This document shows positions 37,320-45,661 of a stretch of 64,000 nucleotides of DNA, piece after piece. Below the pieces are notes generated by a model that saw only the letters and a program-made list of their open reading frames with translations, did no database searches and was not told the origin of the DNA. The position numbers and the translations under genes are program-made. The number at the start of each line of letters is the position of its first letter. Within the stretch, counting starts at the first letter, position 1. Source of the DNA: Shewanella waksmanii ATCC BAA-643 (GTDB lineage: Bacteria > Pseudomonadota > Gammaproteobacteria > Enterobacterales > Shewanellaceae); NCBI RefSeq assembly GCF_000518805.1, contig NZ_JAEH01000007.1, positions 1 to 64,000 of the forward strand, given 5' to 3'.

Positions 37320-37433
37320 ACATAACAATTGCGTGGAGTCGGAGCCATCTCCGCAGTGCTTTTTTGTGTGCCACAAAAAGCATAGCACACAAAAATCCCT
37401 GCTACAGCGCCCCGCTCATGCTTAGCGTTAATA
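37320..37433 (+). other. Putative divergent attC site (cassette 4)
   Basis: About 114 bp from ACATAAC (37320-37326) to GTTAATA (37427-37433). The two arms are partly complementary (GCGTGGAGTCGG against GCATGAGCGGGG read from the other side), and the centre has strong pairing (TTTTTGTGTGC / GCACACAAAAA). It is longer and different in sequence from the two Shewanella-type attC sites nearby, suggesting a foreign cassette. The cassette would span 36487-37427. Confidence 0.5.
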
Positions 37434-37455
37434 CTCTCAAAGGTGGAGTCATAGA

Positions 37456-37477
37456 TGATTATTAATGGCTGGCTTAT
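37456..37477 (+). repeat. Solitary copy of the RAYT right end
   Basis: TGATTATTAATGGCTGGCTTAT is nearly the same as the right ends at 36131 and 39645, but no other part of the element is next to it. The rest of the 37434-37783 gap shows nothing recognisable apart from the promoter region of the next gene; the 68-codon frame at 37564 is not supported. Confidence 0.55.
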
Positions 37478-37783
37478 ATTTTCCTCTAACGTAACTCGTT
37501 TTCTTGTTGATAATGAATAGCTAACGCCCAATAGCGACTAATAATCAACACGGTAACTGGCTAATGTCTGGTATAGAGCGTTTTGTTGGTATGGTTAATC
37601 ACTCTCAATTATCGAAAACAGACTATCGATACATCACCAAATCAATTAGGTCGGGATTGACTATGGTTGCCAACATACTTTTTGTGTTAAGTGACCCGTT
37701 TGATACAGATTGTTGCAAATTGTTGTTCTATTTTTTACTAAAATATGTCATCTTATCGAATCAATTTTGATAAGGACTTCATT

Positions 37784-38887
37784 ATGACTACTCGCTATTT
37801 TACCCCTTTGGCAGTGGGGATTGGACTACTTTTATGCTCATCACACCTTCATGCCAAATCATTTTCAGACACCTATAAAGACTACCAGCTGGCCATTGAG
37901 CAGAACGATTTAAGCCAAGCTAGAATATTTGCCAAGCAAGCTTATCAATTGGGCCTAGCTGAATTTGATGAAAACGATCTGTCAGTCGCGAATTTAGCAA
38001 TAAATTACGCGAGTTTGCTTGTCGAGCATAAGGATGAAGTTTCAAAAGATCACAGGAAACAGTCTATTGAAACCGCAACCCAGCTTTACCAACAAGCGCT
38101 TGCTATTTATCGTGTGAATTTTGATGACAATGCAGTTGAACTCATCGAGCTATTAATCGAGCTCGCTAAAGTTGAAACTGACGCAAGAATTGCAAAAAAT
38201 TTGGTTGAAGAAGCAGTAGATATTGCCAATGATTCTGGAAAAAGTCTTCTGATAGCAGAAACAAACATTGCAGCATTTAATCGAATTGCCAGTACGGAAT
38301 ATTATACTAAAAGCAAACAGAAATGGGCATTTGAAGCATTAGAGATATACGAAACTCAATACCCAGAAAATGCATTAGATCGCATTGAAGCTGAGAGAAT
38401 AGTTGCCGCCATTCGTTACAATCGCAAGGATTATAAACTGGCGACCCAACACTACACCAATATCATTGAGCAAATGCAAGCACTTGAGTTTACCCATCCG
38501 TTTGAGCTACAAGCCCATGCAGTGCTAGTTAACATCTTTGAGAAAACCGATAAGAGCGATCTAGCGACTCAGCATTGTTTAGCTATAGGGCAAATGAAAC
38601 CTTGGGATGCTGATCAAGAGCAGCAACCTCTCTACAGAGTACCTCCAGAATATCCTTTAGCTTATGCAAAGCGGGGTAAACAGGGCTGGGTCAAAATGAG
38701 ATTTACAGTCGATGAGTTTGGTTTTGTGAAAGATGCAACTATTGTTGGCTCAGAAGGCGGCAGTAAATTTGAAAAAGCTTCATTAAAAGCACTTAAGCAA
38801 TGGCGATATGCACCCAAATTTAAAAATGGTAAGGCCATTTCAGCCGAGAGCACTGTACAGTTAGACTTCCATCTTGATAGAGGCTAA
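37784..38887 (+). CDS. Periplasmic TPR protein with C-terminal TonB domain
   Basis: A 367-aa exported protein. Signal peptide (YFTPLAVGIGLLLCSSHLHA), helical TPR-like repeats (about 25-260: YQLAIEQNDLSQARIFAKQAYQLG), then a TonB C-terminal domain (about 285-365: YPLAYAKRGKQGWVKMRFTV, WRYAPKFKNGKAI). The domain lacks the usual N-terminal TM anchor and Pro-rich spacer of a true TonB, so the protein may interact with outer-membrane receptors from the periplasm. ATG 37784 is chosen because a good signal peptide starts there (SD AAGGA). Lies in the island but has no attC. Confidence 0.85.
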   Translation: MTTRYFTPLAVGIGLLLCSSHLHAKSFSDTYKDYQLAIEQNDLSQARIFAKQAYQLGLAEFDENDLSVANLAINYASLLVEHKDEVSKDHRKQSIETATQLYQQALAIYRVNFDDNAVELIELLIELAKVETDARIAKNLVEEAVDIANDSGKSLLIAETNIAAFNRIASTEYYTKSKQKWAFEALEIYETQYPENALDRIEAERIVAAIRYNRKDYKLATQHYTNIIEQMQALEFTHPFELQAHAVLVNIFEKTDKSDLATQHCLAIGQMKPWDADQEQQPLYRVPPEYPLAYAKRGKQGWVKMRFTVDEFGFVKDATIVGSEGGSKFEKASLKALKQWRYAPKFKNGKAISAESTVQLDFHLDRG

Positions 38888-38963
38888 TCAATATCAGAAC
38901 GTGTCGTTTCAGTCTTATTGATGATGAATTAGCGTATAAACTTAGAAAAGAGCTAATAATCGT

Positions 38964-38994
38964 AGCACTAACTTGTGATAGTTAGTGCTTTTTA
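38964..38994 (+). terminator. Intrinsic terminator of the TPR-TonB gene
   Basis: AGCACTAAC / GTTAGTGCT stem with an 8-nt loop and a T run, 77 bp after the stop. Confidence 0.85.
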
Positions 38995-39094
38995 TTATGA
39001 AGAGCCATCAGCTTTACTGACAAAGTTAGCCGTAAGACTGACTAATAATAGCTGTGTATTTCTGAGTATTAGAGAGTATTGACGCAAAACATAT

Positions 39095-39645
39095 AGACAC
39101 CCATCGTTAATGGCCCTTTTACCTTTCATTGGTAATGAACGTGCTCATCAATCCAAAGGCATCGCTTTCTCATTTCAAGAGTCCCTCTAGCTGGTTGACT
39201 AAACTAGTAGGTTTATTCGAGACGATAAGTGGGGCGCGATTGATTCAAAGGTTTGTGAATTGGTGAGTCGACTAACCATACCCTCAGCCAATTGGCTTAA
39301 AATCGTCACAGCATTTGGGCAACTTTTTCATGGCCCAGTTGGGACGTTGGAAGAGTTTAGCCATTACTGTGAACATCTAAACAAGCGAAGGCGGCATTTC
39401 TCAAGTAATTGCCAGTTCATGTCCGCCAACTAAATTCAAAAACTTCACATTTCCCGCAATCCTCGGCCTTGTCGGCAGAGTAAACAATCTTCGCGCTAAA
39501 AACAGAAGTTAACGGCTATTTCGTGATTTCTGGCTTATTTCTAATGTGTATTTGTACTAAGTTCAGCATTCGAAGATTTTAAATTGCTTTGCCCTAGAAC
39601 AGCGCACGGAAACCTTGCTATGTTGTTGATTAACAATGGCTGGCT
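39095..39645 (+). mobile_element. Internally deleted second copy of the RAYT element
   Basis: Starts with AGACACCCATCGTTAATGGC, the left end of the copy at 34868, and jumps after 21 bp to the transposase 3' region, continuing to the same right end (TTAACAATGGCTGGCT). About 712 bp present in the full copy (34889-35600) are missing; GGC at the joint suggests a microhomology deletion. The remaining 530 bp are collinear with the full copy with one-base indels and roughly 15-20 percent substitutions by eye, so it is an old copy with both ends kept. Confidence 0.8.
39116..39433 (+). pseudogene. RAYT transposase remnant (C-terminal part)
   Basis: Reads LLPFIGNERAHQSKGIAFSF, then a TAG stop and later frame breaks, ending in the same SNCQFM C-terminus as the full-length protein (35918). 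There is no N-terminal HUH domain. Non-functional. Confidence 0.9.
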
Positions 39646-39663
39646 AATCTATTTTCCAATCAG

Positions 39664-40593
39664 CTATTTCTCGTAACCAAACCAATTCCTTAGGGCAAGA
39701 ACCATCTCTTCAATAACTTCTCGGTGGGGATAGTCCAATCTGTAGTACAGCATCAGCTGAAATGACGGATCGATTTCTCTTTTATCAAAATTAAGCGACA
39801 CCACTTGTTTTGATTGGATAGCTGGGTGCACTATGTATTCAGGAAGCAATGCTATCCCTAGGTCGCTTTTGACCAGTGACACCACAGTATTAGCATCACT
39901 ACACTCGATCATCTCTAGACTTTTGAATAAGGCTGTATCGTATTGATGGGTTTGTTCATAAGGAGCAGACCAAATAGACGTTTGCGACAACAGCATATCC
40001 AATTGTACGTTCGGCTCGCCACACAAGGGATTATTGGGGTGCGCAATCAAAGTCGTACTTTCTTCACCAACCAGTGCTCCACCCACGTTGGGATAAAGGG
40101 AATCAGCGACAATACCAAGTGCAAAATCGACGAGTTTGTTATCAAGAGCCAACTGAATATGGGTCATATCCGCATTTTTAAGCGAGATCTGTAGGTTAGG
40201 CCATGATGTTTTCAACCGACTAATCACATCGGCAATACCTTCCCCATCTATTAACTCACCAAAACTGATCGCTAATTTAAGAGGTGTAGAGTCACTGTGT
40301 ATGGAAAGCGCAAGGTTCTCAAATTTTTGCAGATATTCAATAGCAATCTTTGCTTTGGGAAGTAAAAGTTCGCCTTTTTCACTTAGGACAACAACTAAAC
40401 CATTACTTTGACGATCAAAAAGCAAATACCCCAACTCGTCTTCAAGTTCGCCTATCCAGCGACTCACTGTAGACGAAGACTTGCCCAACTTACGAGCTGC
40501 TTTGTTAAATGTTCCCATTTCAGCAGCGGCGATAAAGCACTCAAGGTTGTGACTTGAAAATGTTAGCACTGTTTCATCCTCTTGGTTTTCCAT
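39664..40593 (-). CDS. LysR-family transcriptional regulator
   Basis: A 309-aa LysR-type regulator: an N-terminal winged helix-turn-helix (LECFIAAAEMGTFNKAARKLGKSSSTVSRWIGELEDELGYLLFDR in overlapping parts) and a C-terminal ligand domain starting near residue 90. ATG 40593 is used; a second in-frame ATG at 40623 adds ten residues without an SD. It is divergent from a serine hydrolase gene (140-bp gap), the usual layout for a LysR regulator and its target. Confidence 0.88.
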   Translation of the reverse strand: MENQEDETVLTFSSHNLECFIAAAEMGTFNKAARKLGKSSSTVSRWIGELEDELGYLLFDRQSNGLVVVLSEKGELLLPKAKIAIEYLQKFENLALSIHSDSTPLKLAISFGELIDGEGIADVISRLKTSWPNLQISLKNADMTHIQLALDNKLVDFALGIVADSLYPNVGGALVGEESTTLIAHPNNPLCGEPNVQLDMLLSQTSIWSAPYEQTHQYDTALFKSLEMIECSDANTVVSLVKSDLGIALLPEYIVHPAIQSKQVVSLNFDKREIDPSFQLMLYYRLDYPHREVIEEMVLALRNWFGYEK

Positions 40594-40733
40594 AGCAATA
40601 CAACCACTCCAAAAATGGGTCATTTCGTGCTGTGGGCTATCTCATTATGGTGCGATTATAGAGCACGTCAACACAAACAACTTAATTCAGAGGCTCCACA
40701 TCAGGTTGCCTTTACAAATGAAGAGTATTTATT

Positions 40734-41948
40734 ATGAAAAAATCAATCTTAGCCACAATTCTATTAGCGACAACTATAGGCTCTATCACATCGGCATCGG
40801 CAGCAGATGAAGTGCCTCTATCTAAGTTTTATGAAGGTTACACAGTAGCGGAAATCCCAGCAGATGGATTCCAACAATGGCCTTACTACACATATGCATC
40901 AGCGCATATTGAACAATTCCTACGTTATGGCGTGCACAAACTACCTGCATCAGTAAACCCTGTTAAAGTTGAGCGCGTTGGCGGATTTGAAATCTCACCG
41001 GAACTACGTAAAGACCTGATCGACACACAGGTTAAAGCATTCGTAGTGATGAAGGATGGTAAGGTACTAGCTGAGCACTTCGACAATGGCTTTAAGCCCG
41101 GTATGCTAAATAACTTGCAATCAGCAGCGAAGTCTTACGTTGGTGTTTTACTAAGCCACGCGATCGATTCAGGCAAGGTTTCTCTTGATAGGAAAGCGAA
41201 AACTTATTTGCCAGAACTTGAGGGTTCTATTATCGGTGAGGCAACTATCAGCGAAATGGCTACAATGAACTCTGGCATTGAACCACTGAGTGACTATCAC
41301 ACTCCAGGCTCTAATGGTTACGAATGGGAAAAAGAGATTGGTCTACAGAACGCAGGTGAGCCAATTGGTCACTTAAATGCAATCAAAGCAGCTAAAGCGA
41401 CACAAAGCGAGCGTGGCACGAACTGGGATTACACAGACCAAAACACTGACACGCTGGCTCTTATTATCGCTAAAGTTGAAGGTAAGCCATTTGAGAAATT
41501 ACTTGCTGAGCTACACAATAGCTATGGCGGTAATGATGAAATTCAAATCGCAAAAACATCTGATGGCACAACATCGCCATCGTATGGTATCAACACCAGT
41601 GCATACGACTACGCGTTATTCACTAGCTACATTGCACAAGGTAAAGCCGGACAATCTTTTTATGCAGAGTTAAAAGATTCATCTAACGATGTACTTAACG
41701 TTACACCTGTAATTAAAGATGTTTTTGCTGCGGCAAGCCCCACAACGTATGACATGCAGTCGTACACAATGAAAGCTGAAAATATCGTATATTCTCACGG
41801 TTCATTCGGTCAAACTGGTTTTTCTGACCTAGAGTCTGGTTATTCTGTAATCTACCTATCAGATTGGTACACAAATACGGTTGCACCTAACCTACAAAAG
41901 CAACTAATCAATACGGTAGAAATCATTAATGAACTACGAGCTAAATAA
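40734..41948 (+). CDS. Secreted serine hydrolase, beta-lactamase class C-like family
   Basis: A 404-aa exported protein with a signal peptide (ILATILLATTIGSITSASA). It has the penicillin-binding/class C fold motifs: SAAK (Ser about 129, Lys about 132), YTDQNTD in the place of the YxN motif (about 233) and HGSFGQTG near 355 in the place of KTG. This combination is typical of the broad beta-lactamase-related hydrolase/esterase family rather than of true AmpC enzymes. Probably regulated by the divergent LysR gene. Substrate unknown. Confidence 0.85.
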   Translation: MKKSILATILLATTIGSITSASAADEVPLSKFYEGYTVAEIPADGFQQWPYYTYASAHIEQFLRYGVHKLPASVNPVKVERVGGFEISPELRKDLIDTQVKAFVVMKDGKVLAEHFDNGFKPGMLNNLQSAAKSYVGVLLSHAIDSGKVSLDRKAKTYLPELEGSIIGEATISEMATMNSGIEPLSDYHTPGSNGYEWEKEIGLQNAGEPIGHLNAIKAAKATQSERGTNWDYTDQNTDTLALIIAKVEGKPFEKLLAELHNSYGGNDEIQIAKTSDGTTSPSYGINTSAYDYALFTSYIAQGKAGQSFYAELKDSSNDVLNVTPVIKDVFAAASPTTYDMQSYTMKAENIVYSHGSFGQTGFSDLESGYSVIYLSDWYTNTVAPNLQKQLINTVEIINELRAK

Positions 41949-41975
41949 TAACGATTAATTAAAAGCCATCGCCCG

Positions 41976-41998
41976 CATCGGGCGATGGTGATAATTGA
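41976..41998 (+). terminator. Hairpin after the serine hydrolase gene (no T run)
   Basis: CCATCGCCC / GGGCGATGG with a 5-nt loop, 28 bp after the stop. The usual T tract is missing and the IS3 remnant begins 5 bp later, so the tract may have been removed by the IS insertion. Confidence 0.55.
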
Positions 41999-42002
41999 AG
42001 TT

Positions 42003-42074
42003 CTATCTCCTGTGCAGTTCGAAAAACAGTACTTTGAGAAACAGTTAGGTGTCTAAGAAATTAGGGGCTTACCA
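42003..42074 (+). mobile_element. IS3-family right-end remnant
   Basis: The last 17 transposase codons (LSPVQFEKQYFEKQLGV, then TAA at 42054-42056) followed by TTAGGGGCTTACCA at 42061-42074. This is the same right end as at 197-210. The 5' part of the element is absent. The element end lies 28 bp before the following gene. Confidence 0.85.
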
Positions 42075-42101
42075 ATCTATTTAAATTAAATGAGGTTTAT
42101 C

Positions 42102-42506
42102 ATGAAAAATAAATTATTGCTTACAAGTGTATTAACTCTAATAACGTTAGCCAGTCCTGGTTCATTTGCGCAGGGTGGGTTTTCTTCGGGTCAGGCGAAT
42201 GCATCTAATCAGTCATCACCGGTTGGTTTTAACGGCAATATAGCTAATACGAATACGGTTAAGGCGGCTTCTGAAGCAAGAGACGATGCTTATGTGACTC
42301 TTACTGGTAACATCACAGAACAAATAGGTCATGAGCTATATACGTTTAGTGATGAGACGGGCCAAATTGTTGTGGAAATAGAAAACGAAGATTGGCACGG
42401 AATTAATGTGACAACAGATACTAAACTGATTGTTCAAGGTGAAGTAGACCAAGGTTGGACAACAGTGAAAGTTGAGGTAGACCGCATCAGAGTGATAACT
42501 CAGTAG
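42102..42506 (+). CDS. YgiW/YdeI-family periplasmic OB-fold protein
   Basis: A 134-aa exported protein: signal peptide (LLLTSVLTLITLASPGSFA), Gly/Ser/Asn-rich linker, then the bacterial OB-fold (BOF) domain (about 63-134): DDAYVTLTGNITEQIGHELYTF, GQIVVEIENEDW, IVQGEVDQGW and KVEVDRIRVI. YgiW/YdeI proteins are linked to stress and cationic-compound tolerance. ATG 42102 has GAGG 6-7 bases upstream. The IS3 remnant ends just upstream, so the native promoter has probably been lost or replaced. Confidence 0.88.
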   Translation: MKNKLLLTSVLTLITLASPGSFAQGGFSSGQANASNQSSPVGFNGNIANTNTVKAASEARDDAYVTLTGNITEQIGHELYTFSDETGQIVVEIENEDWHGINVTTDTKLIVQGEVDQGWTTVKVEVDRIRVITQ

Positions 42507-42935
42507 TTACAACTTCTTACTTATCGTGTAAATAACAGTTAACTAAGTAGTGATAAAGGACTTACCCCCTTTCTATGTAACTAGACCGCAATCTTGATAA
42601 GTTTGCAGACTGTTTGATAGCTGACTAGGGAATTTGACCTGTCTTGTGGGCAGGTGAATTGGATGAATTGGGCTGAGCGTATAGCGAGCATTTTAACTTA
42701 GCAAAATGCCTCAGTCCTATTGTCGCCTTTAGCTTGTATAGCGCGTACGCTTTTAAAAAGCTTACGCAAAGGGGACAAATAAACATCTAAGCATTGTTTG
42801 CTTCATCGTGGCTAAGTTGAAATTATTCCAAGTGACTGGGCGTGGCTTTTGTTTTACGCAATTTCGGCAGGCTTGTTAATTAAGCGTTTAAAGCTGTAAA
42901 ACATAAAGTCCGTATTAGTACTAATCACTAAAAGT
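42507..42935. other. Intergenic region without recognised gene
   Basis: About 430 bp between the YgiW-like gene and the aceA terminator. No open frame with a plausible start, no attC and no IS end was recognised. One short inverted repeat (TACGCTTTTAAAAAGCTTACG-like, around 42747-42770) is visible. Probably the decayed right edge of the island. Confidence 0.5.
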
Positions 42936-42962
42936 AAAAAAGCCAGCGTATGCTGGCTTTTT
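42936..42962 (-). terminator. Intrinsic terminator of aceA
   Basis: AAAAAAGCCAGC / GCTGGCTTTTT with a 4-nt loop, 58 bp past the aceA stop. Nearly the same hairpin is used between glcB and adhE (48068-48096). Confidence 0.9.
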
Positions 42963-43020
42963 GCTTATGGCTAATTTGAGGGTAGGTGGTCCACTTCAAA
43001 AACCACCGACAAGTCTCTGC

Positions 43021-44604
43021 TTAGCTAAATTGGTTCATGGTATTGTCTTTACCTGATGCTTTAAGTGCTTGGTCACCAGAGAAGTACTCTTTGTGATCAT
43101 CACCCATATCAGAGCCAGCCATGTTTTGGTGTTTAACACAGGCGATGCCTTGACGGATCTCTTTGCGCTGAACATTAGCGACATAACCCAACATACCTTG
43201 GTCACCGAAGTACTCTTTGGCTAGGTTGTCCGTAGACAAGGCCGCAGTATGGTAAGTCGGTAGGGTAATTAGATGATGGAAAATACCCGCTTCACGTGCA
43301 GCGTCTGCTTGGAAGGTGCGGATCTTCTCATCAGCCACAGTTGCTAGCTCAGTACCGTCGTAATCAACACTCATTAACTTGTCGCGATCGTACGCTGAAG
43401 TATCTTCACCGGCTTCTTGCATGGCATCGAATACTTGCTGACGGAAGTTGAGCGTCCAGTTAAACGATGGCGAGTTGTTGTAAACAAGCTTGGCATTTGG
43501 AATCACTTTACGGATTTCGTTTACCATGCCGCCAATCTGCGCCACATGGGGTTTTTCTGTTTCAATCCAAAGTAAGTCCGCACCATTTTGTAGTGAGGTA
43601 ATACAATCCAGTACGCAACGCGCTTCACCGGTACCTTGACGGAATTTAAATAGACCATTAGGCAAGCGGGCGGGTTTTACTAGTTGACCGTTTTGCTGGA
43701 ATACCACATCACCGTTTGCAAGGGTTGAGGCATCTACCGGCTCTACGTCTAAGAAAGCGTTGTATTGCTCACCCAAATCGCCTGGCTCGTTAGTCACGGC
43801 AATTTTTTGGGTTAGGCCAGCACCTAGAGAGTCAGTACGGGCAACAATAACACCATCATCAATGCCTAGCTCTAAGAACGCGTAACGTACAGCGTTGATT
43901 TTCGCTAAAAACTCGACGTGTGGAACCGTAACTTTACCATCTTGGTGACCACATTGTTTAACGTCAGACACTTGGTTTTCAAGCTGGATACAACAAGCTC
44001 CCGCTTCAATCATCTGTTTGGCCATGAGGTAGGTCGCTTCTTCGTTACCAAAACCTGCATCAATGTCGGCAATGATCGGAACCACATGGGTTTCAAAATT
44101 ATCTATTTTATCTTGGATAGCCGCTTTTTCGCTTTCAGGGGCAGCGTCTAACTGTCTGAATAAGCCACCGAGTTCACGTGCATCTGCTTGGCGTAAGAAT
44201 GTGTATAGCTCTTTAATAAGCGATGCTACAGAAGTCTTTTCATGCATAGATTGGTCAGGAAGGGGACCAAACTCACTACGCAGTGCCGCAACCATCCAAC
44301 CAGATAGGTATAGGTAACGGCGCTTAGTTGTCAGCAAATGCTTCTTAATAGAGATCATTTTTTGCTGACCGATAAATCCATGCCAGCAACCTAATGACTG
44401 CGTGTACTGCGAAGAGTCGGCATCATAGTTAGCCATATCTTCACGCATAATTTTGGCAGTGTACTTGGCAATATCTAAACCGGTCTTAAAACGGTTTTGC
44501 AGCTTCATGCGCGCTACTGACTCTGGGTTGATTGCGTTCCAAGCACTACCTTCAGCATTAATCAAGGTAGCAGCTTCATCGATGTTAGCTCTGTAGTTCG
44601 TCAT
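43021..44604 (-). CDS. aceA: Isocitrate lyase (long form)
   Basis: Splits isocitrate into succinate and glyoxylate, the first glyoxylate-shunt step. 527 aa, the longer form found in Pseudomonas and Shewanella rather than the E. coli 434-aa form. It shows the catalytic loop region KQCGHQDGKVTVP (the KKCGH-type Cys motif), IADIDAGFGNEEATY and YNNSPSFNWTLNF. Divergent from a LysR regulator gene and then glcB, which supplies the second enzyme. Confidence 0.95.
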   Translation of the reverse strand: MTNYRANIDEAATLINAEGSAWNAINPESVARMKLQNRFKTGLDIAKYTAKIMREDMANYDADSSQYTQSLGCWHGFIGQQKMISIKKHLLTTKRRYLYLSGWMVAALRSEFGPLPDQSMHEKTSVASLIKELYTFLRQADARELGGLFRQLDAAPESEKAAIQDKIDNFETHVVPIIADIDAGFGNEEATYLMAKQMIEAGACCIQLENQVSDVKQCGHQDGKVTVPHVEFLAKINAVRYAFLELGIDDGVIVARTDSLGAGLTQKIAVTNEPGDLGEQYNAFLDVEPVDASTLANGDVVFQQNGQLVKPARLPNGLFKFRQGTGEARCVLDCITSLQNGADLLWIETEKPHVAQIGGMVNEIRKVIPNAKLVYNNSPSFNWTLNFRQQVFDAMQEAGEDTSAYDRDKLMSVDYDGTELATVADEKIRTFQADAAREAGIFHHLITLPTYHTAALSTDNLAKEYFGDQGMLGYVANVQRKEIRQGIACVKHQNMAGSDMGDDHKEYFSGDQALKASGKDNTMNQFS

Positions 44605-44713
44605 GATAGTATTCCTTTAACAAATGATTAGCGGCGATTGATTACGTTGAAAATAATAGTCATATCGTGTTTAATAACGCTAATTTATACTTACTATTCT
44701 CGGTATTTGTTTT

Positions 44714-45661
44714 ATGAATATAGCTCGTATTGACCTGAATTTATTGGTTTATTTGGATGTATTGCTACGTGAAAGAAATGTGACAAAGGCTGCAGATCAG
44801 TTAGGGATCAGCCAGCCAGCCATGAGTAACGGCTTAAAACGTCTGCGGGTGCTATTTGATGACCCATTACTGATAAGAACCAGTAAAGGCATGACTCCAA
44901 CCGAAAGGGCTCAAGAAATCCAACCTATAATCAGTGAGTTAATTATTGGGTTGGAGAAAGCCGTACAACCCAGAGCCAAATTTAACGCGTTAGAAAGTGA
45001 ACAAGTGTTTCGGGTTATGGCCAGTGACTATGCCGAAGCCACACTATTACCGCCACTTATCGACAAATTACGTAAACATGCGCCAGGGGTTATCCTGGAT
45101 ATTATGACCCCAAGTGATGTTAGCTTTCTTGATGTTGAGCAGGGCCGGGTTGATATGGTCATTAACCGTTTTGACAGTATTCCGCAGTCGTTTCATCAAA
45201 AAGTCCTGTGGAACGATGACTTTAGTTGTTTGGTCAGTAACAGTAACCCGGTTTTAGAACGCTTTAGCTTAGATAGTTACTTGAGCGCTAATCATGTGTG
45301 GGTTAGTAAAACCGGCATGGGCGTGGGGGTTGGTATGGATCCGGCCGACGTACAGCGCTTAGGCTGGGTAGATGAAGCCTTAAGTCGTATCGGTCAGAAA
45401 CGTCGAATAACGGTATTTACTCGCCATTATCAAGCCGCCTGTATGTTGGCAGAACAACAAGATTTGATCGCCACAATTCCAAGTAAGATGGCGCGTCAAC
45501 ACGAGAATAATCCTAATGTAACCATACTAGAGCCGCCATTTATTATCCCGCCAATTGCATTAACAATGGCTTGGAGCCCTTTGCTACAGCACAATCCAGC
45601 CCACAGGTGGATGCGGCAGCTTATCAGCCAAACCGCTGATGATCTCAATCGCTTGTACTAA
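44714..45661 (+). CDS. LysR-family regulator between aceA and glcB
   Basis: A 315-aa LysR-type regulator: IDLNLLVYLDVLLRERNVTK and AADQLGISQPAMSNGLKRLR form the DNA-binding head, followed by a periplasmic-binding-protein-like effector domain. It lies in the 109-bp-separated divergent position from aceA and 182 bp upstream of glcB, so it probably controls the glyoxylate shunt. The inducer is unknown. Confidence 0.88.
   Translation: MNIARIDLNLLVYLDVLLRERNVTKAADQLGISQPAMSNGLKRLRVLFDDPLLIRTSKGMTPTERAQEIQPIISELIIGLEKAVQPRAKFNALESEQVFRVMASDYAEATLLPPLIDKLRKHAPGVILDIMTPSDVSFLDVEQGRVDMVINRFDSIPQSFHQKVLWNDDFSCLVSNSNPVLERFSLDSYLSANHVWVSKTGMGVGVGMDPADVQRLGWVDEALSRIGQKRRITVFTRHYQAACMLAEQQDLIATIPSKMARQHENNPNVTILEPPFIIPPIALTMAWSPLLQHNPAHRWMRQLISQTADDLNRLY

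Noticed and set aside
37304..37531. 75-codon minus-strand open frame
   Set aside because: It coincides with the putative attC and the solitary repeat end; translated attC hairpins often give such spurious frames.
37520..37560. Another attC start (CTAACGCCC)
   Set aside because: No matching second core site or complementary arm was found within 150 bp.
37564..37770. 68-codon plus-strand open frame before the TPR-TonB gene
   Set aside because: No SD, no family resemblance, and it runs into the promoter region of the next gene.
31995..42506. Prophage or integrative conjugative element
   Set aside because: No phage structural, conjugation or tRNA-att features; the integrase is a clear IntI and the mobility genes are RAYT and IS remnants.
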